A stretch of 64,000 nucleotides of DNA, taken from the NCBI RefSeq assembly GCF_041296385.1, contig NC_091022.1, positions 23,083,967-23,147,966 of the forward strand, given 5' to 3'. The notes under the pieces were generated by a model. The model was given only the letters and a program-made list of their open reading frames with translations. It was not told where the DNA came from and did not search any database. Both the position numbers and the translations under genes were made by a program. Of the stretch, positions 1-12,540 are shown one piece after another. Each line of letters opens with the position of its first letter. Within the stretch, counting starts at the first letter, position 1. This DNA comes from Aphelocoma coerulescens. Taxonomy: Eukaryota > Chordata > Aves > Passeriformes > Corvidae.

Positions 1-420
1 TGATGTGAGCGCCCATCAAGTGCTGTCTCCATGGAGGATTTTAACGCCTTTAATTTAATTTCCTCAGATAAGCAATTGTTGCAATTATTCTGATTAGGAA
101 CAATTAGGTAACACAGCAGTAGAAATCCTGACAGAGATGATGCATCGAACACCAACCTGCAGCCCAAGTGGGCTCTGCTTGAGGAGGTTTCCTTCACTGT
201 CTGACTACCAACAAAAGCTATTGATGGAGAAATACTTCCAAGCTAATTAAGCCTTAAATGCTTTAGGAATTCCACATTAAGCAGATGGTATTATTAGGGC
301 TGTATCTGCATTTGCACATCCTTTAGATTAGATTTCAGAGGCATTTTCTTTCTATACTACATGTATTATTGAGCATTTAAATAGGTAGAAAAATTAATTT
401 AATAAAGGGCTGAGGGAGGG
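1..420. promoter_or_regulatory. Candidate conserved non-coding element in ERI3 intron
   Basis: The stretch is rich in homeodomain-like cores (TTTAATTTAATT near 48-59, AACAATTAGG near 99-108, AAATTAATTTAATAAA near 391-406). It has no repeat signature and no coding potential. Enhancer-like elements in vertebrate developmental loci often look like this, but conservation cannot be tested here, so the call is inference from composition only. Confidence 0.3.
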
Positions 421-763
421 GAAAAGAAATGAAAGCAGAAGCTCCAGGAGCAGTGGTCTTGAGCAACATCTTGGTGCTTTAAAACTGGCTCCAGAAAGAA
501 TCGCCTCTTCTCCTATCTACTAGCAGGAGTTTGGATATCTTGTCAGCACCCTTGACATGAACAGCTGGAGATGACAGATCAATGGTTCAATACTCTCAGC
601 AGTGTGTCACCAATGTGACAGCAAATGTTATTCTAATGAAGCTGTAATCATAGTCAAATTACGCGGTTCGATTCTCAGCAAGGGGAGGGTGCAGGGAAAG
701 AGATGAAGAGGGGACTACAGGACCAGAGGTCAGAGTTCGAGAACTAAAGGTTACTCTGCTTAC
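1..763 (-). other. ERI3: ERI3 intron (partial), downstream of the 764-823 exon
   Basis: This is the start of the next ERI3 intron, which continues past the left edge of the window. The donor reads GTAAGC on the minus strand at 763-758, directly after the coding exon. No coding exon is visible here. The first 420 bases are AT-rich, with several TAATTA/CAATTA-type cores, and resemble a conserved non-coding element (listed separately). Confidence 0.8.
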
Positions 764-823
764 CTCAAGCACTTGCTGGAGGCTCGGCTGCCCATCCACC
801 ATGCCTTGAATAATCCCAGTCAG
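764..823 (-). CDS. ERI3: ERI3 coding exon (exonuclease domain, 20 codons)
   Basis: This exon encodes exactly 20 residues, beginning LTGIIQGMVDGQ and ending QQVLE, which I recognise as the ERI3 segment following PQLTPFCTE. The acceptor on the minus strand is TGTTTCAG (832-824 region) and the donor is GTAAGC from 763. Both boundaries are phase 0, so it joins the 6961-7077 exon without a shift. ERI3 is a DEDDh-family 3'-5' exoribonuclease related to ERI1, also described as a prion-protein-interacting protein. This piece lies between the Exo I motif and the later Exo II/Exo III motifs, whose exons must lie left of position 1. I recall alanine at the glycine of IIQG in human; otherwise the segment looks the same. 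No break or in-frame stop is seen. Confidence 0.95.
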
Positions 824-2548
824 CTGAAACAGAGACAAACAGAAAGCAGTCATCAGAGCAGCGCTCAAAAGATCATTAGAGAGGTCTACTCTCCTGTCCA
901 TCTCTCTGCAACCAAAACATGCTCCTGTGACCCACATGGGTGTTGCTGAGGAACCAGCCACAGCAGTGTGACCCTGACAGCTCCCCAGCCACAGGCAAGG
1001 GCACAGCTACATCCCAACCACAGAAATGTAGGGGGCCTCCTACCCACACCACAAAACTGCAAATTATCAGCACGGCAGGGTCCATTTGGGGAGCAGTGTC
1101 CTGCACCAGTATGATGCCCTTTTTCAACATGCATTTCAGCAGTTTTGGTATTGCCTCGATGGACACAGGCAGCAGTAACTACCAAGGTCACTGCTATCAC
1201 AGTGACACCAAAATTTCAGCGTTAGATGAACCAAACAGAGGAGTATTTGTAAGTGAGATCCAGAGTGGACCCAGTCATCCTCCCCTGAGCCGGGCTGCCA
1301 GCACGTGCACTTTCCCATAGTCCACCACAGCATTCCTTGGCAGTTCAAAACTGTATTTAAAATAATGGAATGAAATCTGAAGAAAAGCACTTGCTTCCTG
1401 AACCCTTTCTAGTCTGTTTTCCAAGAGGTTCCTTAGGAAGAGGTCCTGCCAACAGATACTCCCACTGACTGCTCCCAGACTGCTTGGCTGTTCAAAGCTA
1501 AACACATGCATTAAAAGATGCAGTCTCCTGGGCCTCTGCCTGTGTCTGCCCAGGAGAGCTTGAGGCACATGGAAAACAGATAATTTTTCTGTCTGCCTTC
1601 CAACTGACAAAACTGTCTTTTAACATATTGAATATTGGAGGTCAGTAGCTTGCCATCAATGCACCCAAGTAATTAAAAAAATCATTATTAAAACAAGTGC
1701 ACACTATGGGACTTCACTTCATATGGCACTTTCCTGAAGCTACACATCTCACACGTTTTCATAAAATAAAGGTCAAGCCCAACCTAGAAGCATTCAAGCC
1801 TCTGGAAGCCATAGCATCCAGTCGAGAGATACTGATGGCCCCACCACCACCCAGGAGTAACTCTTCCACACAGACCAGCTCAACCTACTCGTACAGTGTA
1901 AGTCCTCTCACAAACCACAGGGCTCTGCTTTATTAAATACGTGCCAACTGAAGGAAGCTAAATGGTTTCTATCTTTTAGTTTCTTTGGCTTATAGCACTG
2001 AACTTGGAGGATAGAAAAAGAAAAGATATTAAACTCCAATTAAATTGTAATTACATTTAATGAATACCAAATACCTGACTCACTGAATAAACTGTAATTG
2101 GAAAGATTATTTTCTCCTAGTGACTCCCATGAAATGGCAATACATACCTTTTAGGGAAAGTATTTTAATTTTAAGAATGTGGAGCTCCTCTAGGTGTGTT
2201 TCTCAAGTTCATCAAGCCATTAGGAAGTAGAATTTTAAGGAAGTGGAGGGATGCAGACACTCTCTTATATTTCAGAAACTGTTTTTATATTAATCTGTAT
2301 TTTAATTGGGTTAACAGCTGCTACCTACAGACTTCCATACTCTGAGAAGCAAATAGATCTGAGGAATTAACACATGGCTCTTGAGAGGAGTTTTTAAAGC
2401 TCACTAGCATGTTTTTTGCTTTTCTTGCCATCTCCATGCATTCTTCTGGCAGAGGTTGGCAGCTCACCTATTGCAAAGGCTGGTTCTGTCTTTCAGACAG
2501 CAGCTCAACTCCAATCTCTGGAAGTGGCTGAAAGGTATGCTCAGAAGC

Positions 2549-2988
2549 GAACACAGAATCATTGAATGGTATGGTTTGGAAGGGAACTTTAAAGTTGGCA
2601 TCACATCCAGTCCAACCTCCCTCACAATGAGCAGGGACATCTTAAACTAGATTAGGTTGCTCAGAGCCCCGTCCAATTCCACCTTGAATGTTACTTCTCT
2701 GGCAACCTGTGCCACTGTTTCACTACCCTCAATGTAAAAATCTTGTTCTGTATACTTAGTTGTCTAGTTTAAAATCATTATTCCCTGTCCTGTCACAATG
2801 GGGCTGAGGTGAAAACTCTTACAGGCCCCCTTAAGTACTAAAAGGTCTCTTGGGAGCCTTCTCTTCTCCAAGCTGACCAACCCCAAAGCTCCCAGCCTTT
2901 CCTCACAGGAGAGGCGTTTCATCCCTCTGCTCATCTTCATGGCCCTCCTCTGAACCTGCTCCAAGAGGTCCAAGTCTTTTCTGTACTA
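2549..2988 (-). mobile_element. CR1 LINE fragment, 3' end (minus orientation)
   Basis: The plus strand begins with the inverted CR1 3' terminus (cacagaatcattgaatgg) and runs backwards through the family's characteristic phrases (ccagtccaacctccctcac, ggttgctcagagcccc, ccttctcttctccaagctga). On the minus strand, 2973-2764 encodes the end of the CR1 ORF2 protein in the familiar form DLLEQVQRRAMKM followed by CEERLGALGL and SLEKRRLPRDLL. The copy is 5'-truncated, as most CR1 copies are, and carries only the C-terminal tail of ORF2 with no reverse transcriptase core. It is inert. Confidence 0.93.
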
Positions 2989-5144
2989 AGGATGACAAGC
3001 AACCTTTCACTATCTCAGCCAGTACGAATGCAAATGGTTTCGACCGCTGCAGGCACCTTCAGGACTGTATCTGTGGAGCACTGCACCCCTGATGCCATGG
3101 GAGGACAGGGTATAATGGCCTCATCCAGACATTTCCCATCAGGAGGAGGGAGGGATATGAAGGCGGATGCAGAGGTGCCACCAAGAGTCACTGCTTATTC
3201 TTGCCCAAATCTCCTTCTTTCCTTCCCTGCCAGGCGAAGCAAAGTACCAGCTTGTCTGTACAAGGACACATCGCCAAGTACACGCACACAAGATTCACGC
3301 TGCAGAAATCACACACATGAATACAAAGGAATGCACCTGCTCCATAGGTACATTTCAATACAGGTCAGACAATGCTCAAACAGGGCCAGATTTCTACTCT
3401 CTCATCCTTTCTGATACTCTTTGTTATCAATTATGCCCATCTGCCAAATCCAACCTAGTGCATTGGATCTCTGCAGCATTATCTGGTCTTGCAGCTTTGA
3501 AAAAGTATGAAAACATAAAACTGCACAATTGTAAAATTTCACTGGTTATCCCAAGAAGCATGAGGTACTTGGGAACATAAGCAAGTTATAATACCTTTAT
3601 ATTTTTGTATTTTCATTATCTATTCCTTCAGGAAAAAAAAAAAAATTAATCATAAAATGAGAGCAAAGTATCATGAAAAGATCTGTACAAGCACCTTGTA
3701 TATAGAGGGAACCTCTCCTTAAGCTCCTGACAAGAACTTTCTTGGGCATCAGACAAATCACCTGCATCTTCCAACAGGGCATGATGAGCTTTATACATGT
3801 CACAACAGCTCTTAACAACTTGCAAGCACTTTCCACCTTCTCCGCCTGAACATTCAGCTCACCCCTCACCATAACCAAGGCTCACAACCTATTGTCTTAC
3901 AGAATCAGGTCAGGAGAAAGGGGATGAGATGAGGTCTCAGAGTGAGCCAGCACTGGAAGATATGCTCCTGGACATCGGTGTGGGGAGTTGGAGAAACATC
4001 CTGTAGCCAGGGGAGAGCACAGACACACCAAAAGGTAAGCAAAGGGATGTCCTGAGGGCAGCAACAAGCTCTCCACCCTTCCAGGCACCCTTCCCATGCT
4101 CTGCTGCTGTCTTCAAGAAGGAAGAGGGATGGAAGAGGTACTCCAGACCCAAGGAGTAATGTCAAGCAGCCACAGTAACCCCTCCAAACAGAGTCTACAC
4201 CAAGCAGTTCTACTGCTTAGCAAAGGTAGCAAGCAGAGGGGAGAGGGGAAATCAGCAGCCCAGCAGACAGGCTCCCATGTAATGTCATCACCACCGCTTT
4301 TCCTGGAGAGTTTATCTGGAAAACCATCGTATTTCTACTCCAAGACAGTCTGCTGATTACCTAAGCACTTGTCTCTGGTGTACAATCTGATAATCAGGCC
4401 TGGTCTTTCTTTGTAGACAAAGAGGCCAATAAATCTCACCCTTTGTAAGTAGAGGTGCCTAGACAAAGCCCTTTACTGGCATTTAGCAAAATGAGTATTT
4501 TTCAGAAAACATAAACCAGCAGAAAGTCAATAACAAGTGCTGGAGCAGTTCAGGCAGCAGCTCTGCAAGAGCACATCCTGGCTGTGTCCCTGGGATCTCA
4601 AGCAAACCTACACCAGTGGCACAGGGACAATCCCTGCACCTACCTAGCAGCACCCCACTGTTTAGTAAGGTTCACCTATGGCTCTCAGGGCAGGGTTTCA
4701 AATTCAGCCCCAGACACAGGCCCCAGGAACAAGCCCAGTTACACCTCCAGCATGATCCCACTCTTGGACCTCTTGGCAGACCCTGCAACAGGCCAGGCGA
4801 CTGCCAAGCCAGGAGGGAGAGGGGCCATTCTGGGCACTAAGTAGCAAGGAGTACAGCGTGGGGGTGACCAGGAGCCAGTGATGTCAAGGCGAGGGTTAAA
4901 ACCAGCTTCCTAAGCCATGCTGTTAATAAGAGAGGACTTGGCAAACCTGGTAAGCGGGACCTTTTTGTACCATTGATACACACAGGTGGGGGTTCTGCAA
5001 TCATTCTGCCTGCTGGCCTCAGTACTGCCCATTTTCACCCAACTCTGGACACGATGCCAGACCAAGGTTAGCAGCAGAGTCTGCAGCAGAACGCTGACCT
5101 GGGACACCCGTGCCCATCCTGGACTCCTGCAAAAGCACAGCCAT

Positions 5145-5162
5145 CACACACACACACACACA
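5145..5162. repeat. (CA)9 microsatellite
   Basis: Nine uninterrupted CA units are followed by CTCACTCA. The repeat is short and lies within an ERI3 intron. Confidence 0.95.
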
Positions 5163-6235
5163 CTCACTCAGCTTCGCTTGCTTCAAGGCTCCACACAGGA
5201 GACACAAACACCTGCTCCAGACCCCTGAGAGCAAGAGAAGACCGACAGACCATCACTGCAGTACGGGAGCATTAGATGGGCTGACTGTTGGTCACAAGGT
5301 CATCATCCAGAGAACCTCTGAATGTCCCCAGGCTGCAGCAGGCTGGAGGCTCCGTTCAGCTCACCAAGCTGAACCACCAGCACACACCAAGCAAGTCATG
5401 CAGACTCTTGTGCAAGAACAGAGCTGCAGTCTTTAGCAACAGGGGAAAGGATGTAATAGAAGGATTTCCAGAAAAAGGAGTTTTGGTGGGAGTTAATAGG
5501 ATAACTTCTCTCCAGAATTTAGGTGACTTGCAAGGCAGACATTTTGGGCTCAGCTCTAGAAGATGACGTTGTCTTTAGCAAAGATCAGGTGCAAGCTGTG
5601 AGATTTATCACATTTGTACAAGCATACGTCCAGCAAGTCTCACAGGGATAAGGACAGCCAAAGTAGTTGTCCAGCCTTCTAGCATTAAGGTTGCAAAACC
5701 ATTTCCATTATAACCCTCTGTTCTCACACATTTATAGCTTTCTGAAAGCTCCTCTCTGGGGAATAATGTTTTCTGTGCTCAGTCTTTTTTTTTTTTTTAA
5801 GTTTAAATAAAATACCTTCAGATGGTTTTGAGTTACAGAAGAATAAAAATAAGTATTTGTTTTTACAATGTGAAAATATGGAAGGGGCTGGTTGGTCCTG
5901 GAGGGGACTCCACCTAACACAGAGGAGTCATTTTTCATCAGGTTAGTGCAGGTGGGAGAAGCCCTCCAAGGGCTTAAGTCTGCAGCCACAGAGGTAGGGG
6001 AAAACATACCATGGTGTTGATGATTCCAGACAAGAAAGGGACAGAATGAAGAACTTAAATACACTGATTCCCACAGTCAGTATTTTATTTTATTTATCAT
6101 TGAGCTGGCCAAAACTGAACCAGTGGACTGACAGGAAAAAAAACCCAAAGCAAAAGGAACTTAAAGTTTCTTTTGATGATAACGGCAGGGAGGAAAAATA
6201 CATTTGGAAAAACAGTTAACTTTTTGGGTTGAATG

Positions 6236-6285
6236 AAAAAAAAACCAAAAAACCCCCAAAACCAACAACAAAACCCAACCCCTGC
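6236..6285. repeat. A/C-rich low-complexity tract
   Basis: Runs of A alternate with short C blocks (aaaaaccaaaaaaccccc, then caaaaccaacaacaaaac). The tract is purely compositional. A similar one occurs at 51150-51210. Confidence 0.8.
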
Positions 6286-6960
6286 TCCTCAATTCCTTTG
6301 AACCCTCAGGGATTGCATTTACCACCTTCATTCCATATCTGGGAAAAGGTGTCCACAGCTCAAGAGCATCTGTCCTCAGCAATGAGATTAAGCAAGTAAA
6401 GAGACGTCACTTCTCCAGCAATCATTTCAAGTGGCCCACAATTACAACATCAAAAAGACAGTCCTAAAAATACAGACATGAATTATCCTACCACTCTGAA
6501 GGACTCATCAAATCCCAACATGCAGGCCCACAGGTGAGTCATTTACTGCCTCTGCACCACACATACGCACAGCACTTTATTTCCTCAGTCCATGCTCTCT
6601 TCAACCTTCTCCACCACAGAGCAGCACAGCAAAATCACAAGAGCTCACAAAGAGGTTACAGGATTTTGAACATCAGCTAACACGAGTGTGTTTATTTGGT
6701 GGTCACCCAGTTAGATGTTTGTTAGTTGTAAATACAATTATCTTAGTTAGCAGATCACAGCTAGAGTTATTTATGAATCCAACTGAGGTCTTTATATGTT
6801 ATGGCAATAACAAAAAACGATTCTCGTTGTCATTAACTCAAGGCTGGCATGACACACTGCCTTGCAGCTGCACCGTGAAGAGGCGACCCAAGTCCCTGGT
6901 GCAATGGAAACCTGCTTCCCAGAGAGACTCTTGGAGCACCAGGGAACCTTTGCACTTTAC

Positions 6961-7077
6961 CTCTGTACAGAAGGGCGTAAGCTGGGGATGCACCACAGGC
7001 TGAACATACATGTGAAAGGTGGATTCGATCTCCATTGTCCTGCCATTCAGCTTCAGGATAGGGAATTCGATGATTTC
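6961..7077 (-). CDS. ERI3: ERI3 coding exon (39 codons, exonuclease domain)
   Basis: This exon encodes 39 residues starting EIIEFPILKLNG, passing through ESTFHMYVQP, and ending QLTPFCTE. That is the ERI3/ERI1-family segment directly after the Exo I block. The minus-strand acceptor is CCCTATTCAG ending at 7078, and the donor is GTAAAG from 6960. The length of 117 nt and phase 0 at both ends match its neighbours, so the reading frame runs from 20936-21204 through this exon to 764-823. I recognise the stretch as essentially identical to mammalian ERI3, which points to strong constraint on this part of the nuclease fold. The motif VHPQLTPFCTELTGI is completed across the next splice junction and is typical of the family. 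Confidence 0.97.
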
Positions 7078-7679
7078 CTGAATAGGGCAAAAAGAAAAGC
7101 AGCTGTTCATTTAAAACAAACAAGAAACAAAACTGGAAATTATCCCATCTAGCAAGGTGGCCTGATAGTCCCAAACAGAAATAAACTCAACACAAAGCTC
7201 TGCAGAAGTGGGAAGGTGATGCTGCAGCACAGAGCACGTCCAACACCATCAGAACAGATGAGGATGATGCTGATGCTCATCGCAGCCGGGACAGGCAGCA
7301 AGGAGGTCTCTGTGCTCAGCACTGAAGCTGCACACATCACTGCTTAAGCTGAACCTAAGGAAGGTGGTCTCGCAGCACTCACATGTACCACCCAGGGAAC
7401 ATGGAGATGTACTCGCATTGGGCTCGCAGCTGTTTAGGACAGCACAGGGGCTGTGCCCTCCCCAAGACCAGTCTCAACCTTTCCAGCCCACCGTCCTTTT
7501 GGTGGATACTATCAGAGAGACAACAGGGACTACTGCATGAAACACCTCCTTCCTCGGAGAGGCTGAGGAGCACTGCCCTCCTCCAACAGACTGACAGGAG
7601 GAGCTGAAAGCTCCCCCCCAAATCCATCCCTACGGGATACAGCACAGTAGCAAGCCCCGCTTCATTTTCCTCTTTGTAG

Positions 7680-8420
7680 ACAATTTATGCTGATAGGGAA
7701 ATAAAAACGTTCCTTCATCAGAAGAATGTTCAATTATTTGAATAATCAGCAATCAAAAATTTACATGGACCTGTTAATAAAAAGTTTAAACAAATCCAGT
7801 TGCGATGGATTTCTCAATTATTAAAAAATATACATGAAATTAAAAAAGCCGCCCACTGAATAAAAGCGATAAAATCCTTTGTGTTCACTCCCCTCCTTCT
7901 CCACTCCCTTTCTTCCTTCCAGTTTAATGTAAGAGGAGAAGTGACAATTTGTTTGGTGTCTTTAAAGAATAATTTGTCTATGTTATTTAATAGAGATCCA
8001 TGGCACCAAGGTTCTGGAGTGCAAATGAGCCCACTGAGTGATATCCATGCAACAAGCCTCTCAAATCACTTCTGGAGAAAAACAGAGAGAGGGAGAGAGA
8101 ATAAAAAAAATATTGCTTTTTAATATTCAAAAACAGTTTGCAAAATTTAATCAAAGCAGAGCAAAAGCTAACATTTTTACCACTTTGACATTTTTATTAG
8201 CGCTTTCATAAATTTTTAAAACATGAATGGAATTAGTTTAACAACAAAAAAAACTGCCTGAAAACATCTGGAAGAGACAAATAAGAAATAATAAAAAATG
8301 AAAAAAAATCCAACTCCTGTGAGTAAAATTAGCATGTGAAAAATGCAGCCGCTGCAGAGGAACTAACACACTTTTTTGGACCATGGTTGCAACCCTCATG
8401 ACCTGCAGGCGGAAATTATC
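7680..8420. promoter_or_regulatory. Candidate conserved non-coding element block in ERI3 intron
   Basis: The block is AT-rich, non-repetitive and non-coding. It has many homeodomain/POU-like words such as TCAATTATTTGAATAATCAGC (7730-7750 region), GGACCTGTTAATAAAAAG and CTCAATTATTAAAAAATATAC, plus two ATTAGC words at 8196-8340. The look is that of vertebrate developmental enhancers. Function and conservation are untested inference. Confidence 0.33.
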
Positions 8421-10599
8421 GTGAGGTTACACATATGAGCTGATGACATCACCACCCCACTAGGCAGCAGGAGGGCAAGTAACTGGGTGGGTAAATGGAA
8501 ACAACAGATAATTTAAATAGCCAGGAGAAACACCCGATTTCCATGGTGGGCAGAGCCCAGAGAGGCAGCATAGCAGCTCCCCAGCGCAGCAGGGGCACAG
8601 CCCAGACCAGGGCACATAGAGAGCACGTGCTGCTGAGATGGAAAGTTAAAAAAAAAGTAAAAAAAAAAAGTTAACAGTGTTGAAGTGCCCAGGTGTAGAC
8701 ATTGAGCAGTGAAGCTGCAAAGGACAGCAAGGCTTAAGCATTTCCTCATGGTCAGCTGTGCCACACCCTGTGCGTGCTGCGCTGGATGAGGCAGAGTGGA
8801 TGGCTGGGCACATCCTTCCCCACAGCCGTACCACCCCAGTGAGAGTCACCAACTTTTCCCAGGAAAGAGAGCAAACTTGACCCAGGGGTTGCAAGAGAAG
8901 GAGAAGGCACATGCCAAACACTTGAGCGTTAGCCAGATTGCCTGTTGTGGTGCAGCCAAACTCACCAGCTTCAGCCACCCAGGAGGACCCATGGAAACAC
9001 AAGAGAGAAATGCTGGATACAGCTGATCCTCCCTTCAAAAGGGCCACCACAGATAGGCTCTGAAAGCAGCAAATTTCTGTTCAGAAGGAAAACAGACTGC
9101 AAAGTCAATGGACAGGCCGCCATAACAGAGCCAGGCTTAACTGCAGGATAATACCATCCCATCTTTCAAATTGGTCTGGGGCATCTCACTGCCCCTTAGG
9201 TCTGCATCCCAGCCAGAGGGTGACCATGGAAGCAGGCAAGCCCATGGCAAGGCGAGACGAACATTCCCCTTCCAGAGAGGGACACACACCAGCTGGATTT
9301 CACAGCAGGGCTGTGTTGCAATGCTGGGATGTGTCCTAAGGGACCAGAAACATCCTCAGGGGCCATCAAGTGGCTGGATGCAAAGAGACACTGAAAGACA
9401 GCCTGCTGCTGATCTGATATACAAAGGCGTCACTCGCCTTCCAGAACCAAAGGCAAAAAGCACTTCCAGGAGGGTCGGATTAAGACAGACGGAGGAAGTA
9501 AAGAGCCATACTAAAAAAAAAAATGTGGAAAATTTAACAATATCCAGATTACTGTAGGTCTGTGGGAAGTGCATGGCCAGGAGCAGGGGTGGAACCCCAG
9601 AGGCAACTCGAGAGTCTTAGGAGAAAGTGCAGCCACTCTCTTGGGCTTATTGGGTCAGTTTTTGAAGCAAGTGGTAAAGAACCTTTCCCAAAAGGCCGTT
9701 TATCTGCACGCTTCCTATAGCAGAGATTTTTCCAGTCTCTGGCAGTGTTTGCTCCACTGGTATCTAAGGCAACAGATACCAGCCCCATGAAATCAGCCCC
9801 ACTCCTCACTAACGACGTTAGCCAGTCCTGCAATGAAATTTAACCTGTGACACTGCTGTACTTTTCATTTAAACTTTCATTTGGAGAGAAGCAGTGTTTG
9901 GAGACCCTGCAGTTTGTCCTGCTAATAAAGACAAGTGTTGGGACCTTTAAAGGTGCCATTCATCTTTTGCCTTTATTAAATTCAATTTTCTTAAGCCCAT
10001 GATACATCATGAAATTAAGAGTTGACATTCCTGCAGAAACAAAAATATCTATCAAACATAAACAGAAAGGGGGGAGAAAAGAGGCCTCTATTACCAAGAA
10101 TTTATGGCTTAAAGTTGATCTGTTTCCACTTTTTTTCCTCTCTCTTTTTTTTTTTTTACAAGCATATGGTTTGTTTTAGATATCTGAAATGTTATTACAG
10201 ATCTAGAATTTCATTAGTAATTATTATGAAACGGTGAGCACTTAGACACTCACACACACAACCCCCCAACAGACTGTGATGCAGGAAGGCAGCCGGGTGC
10301 TCTCTCACGTTTCACAGCAGCCCAGTGAGCTCAACATGCTCAGCTCCATCTCCACCATTCAAGGACCTTCACTGCTTCTTCCCAAGCAGGAAAGGTGAGG
10401 GAAAGCAGCATGAGGGAGTTAAGGGCAGAGATTCACTGACACTTCCTTTCTTCTATCAGAGCCTGATCACCCGTAAGTGTTACCCATAAGTGATCCTCAC
10501 ATATTTCCACTCCAACACGGAGTGAATGTTCCAACTTTGGCAGTGATTTGTGCCAGCAGCACGTGGGGCTTCTAAGTCTTCCCTCTGCCCCCACCGCCA

Positions 10600-10860
10600 G
10601 CTTTTCCTTATAGCACAACCAGGAGTTATGGATACGCTAAAATAATGCTGAGGGTGTCCAGAGGCTGCAAATAGCCGCGAGCTACCAGAAGAACAAATGT
10701 ACTCATTTGAATTTTGCGAGCACTGCAATTAGGTATTTTATTTAGCACTGCAAAGTAACTTGAAAGGAAATCCAAGATTCAAACCACCACCAATAAATAA
10801 GCGGTTTTTTATTTTCCTTTCATTGTCAGAAAAGTTGAACATGTTTTCTGTTGAGAAATT
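10600..10860. promoter_or_regulatory. Candidate conserved non-coding element in ERI3 intron
   Basis: The sequence mixes AT-rich transcription-factor-like words (ACGCTAAAATAATGC, TGCAATTAGGTATTTTATTTAGC) with retained CpGs (AGCCGCGAGC, TTTTGCGAGC). CpG retention away from a CpG island is unusual in intronic DNA and suggests constraint. No coding or repeat signal is present. Confidence 0.3.
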
Positions 10861-12059
10861 CTGCACAAGGCTCCCAATTACAGGCATTTGCATTTATATT
10901 GTTGGAACACAGAGCTTCTAAAATCAATATTAACACGCTTAAAGAAAAAAACATCAGCACCCTGCCCCTCCCCTCAGCTGTGCCCCCAAACACAGTAACA
11001 ATAGGAACCTACAGAGCCAGAGGCTTATACAGATCCATTACCAGGTCCGTTCTCTTTACAACAATCCTGCATTTACCATTTCAAGGTACTTCAAGCAAAT
11101 CTGTGTGACAGCTTCCAGAGAACTTTCGTATTTTCTAAAAAACCAAGGGTATTAAAAAAAAAAGTTCCAGGTAGAAGCCTCCTGTGCAACCTGGCTGTCC
11201 CAAGCCAGTAGGTTGAGCAGCATCAGGGTAACTGTGGCATGGCTAGGGACTTTCTTCTAAGAGGGATTTGAAAAATTCTTAATGGCATATGAAAGCACTG
11301 CTATAAACCCAGCCTTTCCCTACCCAATCGTCCTACATGAAACTCCCCTCCCTTTAACACTGGAGCAGGGATGCACCAATTCAGCTGTCTTGATCTTCTT
11401 GCTAATAAAAGAAATGAACAAGCACATAACTACACTTGCTAACCAATTTCTTGTCAGAGAAGAAAGCACCTGAAATTACACTAATTCCCGCAGAGGAACC
11501 TTTTTGCTTATCCTTTTGGATCTGGGTACCACTAACATCATTATACAGAAAGAATAAAGTGCCCAGCAAGAGCTTCCCAGCTCTCAAAACCTTTTAATCC
11601 AGAAGCATATGTACAAAGTGGACAGGGCACGCTTCAGGACATAGAGTTATATATTTGAGGAAGACTGTATGGCCTATTCACTTCAAAAACTACCAGAGAA
11701 TAATTTATCCCTTACTCTAACCCCCATGTGAAGAAGTTTAATAAACACAAGAATAAAAGATGCCCATAAAAATCAGAGCTGACTGCTCAAAATGCAATAA
11801 AAACAAGCAGAGGCTGTTGAGAGAAACAGATTTTGTCTGATAAGGAAAAGCATAAAACTTCTTACCAAAAGAACCTTTTACACCTTCAAAAAAAGGTAAG
11901 GGCAGAAGAAGCAACGGAGTGTCTGTGGAGGGACAGAGCCTCAGTACCAGCTCATTTTGTTCAAGGATGGTTTTTTTCCCCCCCTCTCTTTAAAGAAAAA
12001 AAAAAAGTCATTTTATGCACAAGGAGCTTATTTCTTAAACAAACACTCGTGTTTTTGAT

Positions 12060-12540
12060 TTACACCACGGGCTGCTCCTAAATAATTTATGGCGGGTTAA
12101 ATTTATTGCACAGCCCTGGCCGGCTGCAAATTCGAATTGCCAAATAATTAGATTTTAGGGCAATGCTTATAAATTATCCGCCGATTTGTCCGGACTTGTT
12201 TGTCAGTTGCTTTGTGCTTCAGGTCATCTTTGGCATTTCGCTGTTTGTGTTTTAATTGCTGATTTACACTTTGACAGATGAGAGTTGATGCCTCCAAGAT
12301 CGGGGAGAGGGTGGGGGGGGGGGGTTGAAAAGCAGAAAGAATCAGAGCTTTTAAAGCCTTGTGATTTTCCTTTTTTTCCAAGGCAATTAAAATCGAAAAG
12401 GGACATAGTAAGGACAGCACTAGCCTAACAGATCTGCCTCCCCAGTTTCCATCCTCTGCCTTAATTATTATTTTAACTAAAGCCATTTCCAAGTGAGCAG
12501 CCTTGCACTGGTCCTCAGGGGCAGTAACCAAGATGACCTC
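12060..12540. promoter_or_regulatory. Strong candidate conserved enhancer in ERI3 intron
   Basis: Between 12080 and 12290 there is a dense run of factor-like words: ATAATTTATGGCGGGTTAAA, CTGCAAATTCGAATTGCC, CAAATAATTAGATTTTAGGG, AAATTATCCGCCG, TTAATTGCTGATTTACAC and TTTGACAGATGAG. The last contains a MEIS/TGIF-type TGACAG. CpGs are kept in an otherwise AT-rich setting. A G12 run at 12313-12324 follows. This is the most enhancer-like block in the ERI3 introns by eye, but there is no alignment to support it. Confidence 0.42.
12313..12324. repeat. G12 homopolymer
   Basis: Twelve consecutive G follow ggggagagggt, making a local G-rich tract of about 22 bases that could form a G-quadruplex on the plus strand. 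Confidence 0.9.

Larger units (their letters stand above)
824..6960 (-). other. ERI3: ERI3 intron, 6.1 kb
   Basis: This intron lies between two phase-0 ERI3 exons. Its minus-strand donor is GTAAAGTG at 6960 and its acceptor TTTCAG is at about 829-824. It contains a CR1 fragment at 2549-2988, a short (CA)n tract at 5145-5162, and A- or T-runs near 3642 and 5785. An A/C-rich low-complexity patch lies at 6236-6285. The remaining sequence shows no protein or RNA gene that I can recognise. Confidence 0.85.

Noticed and set aside
640..690. tRNA-like B-box word (GGTTCGATTCT) near 665
   Set aside because: There is no A-box at the right distance and no cloverleaf stems around it.
2764..2973. 69-codon minus-strand frame as a host gene
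   Set aside because: It is the C-terminal tail of CR1 ORF2 within a truncated LINE copy.
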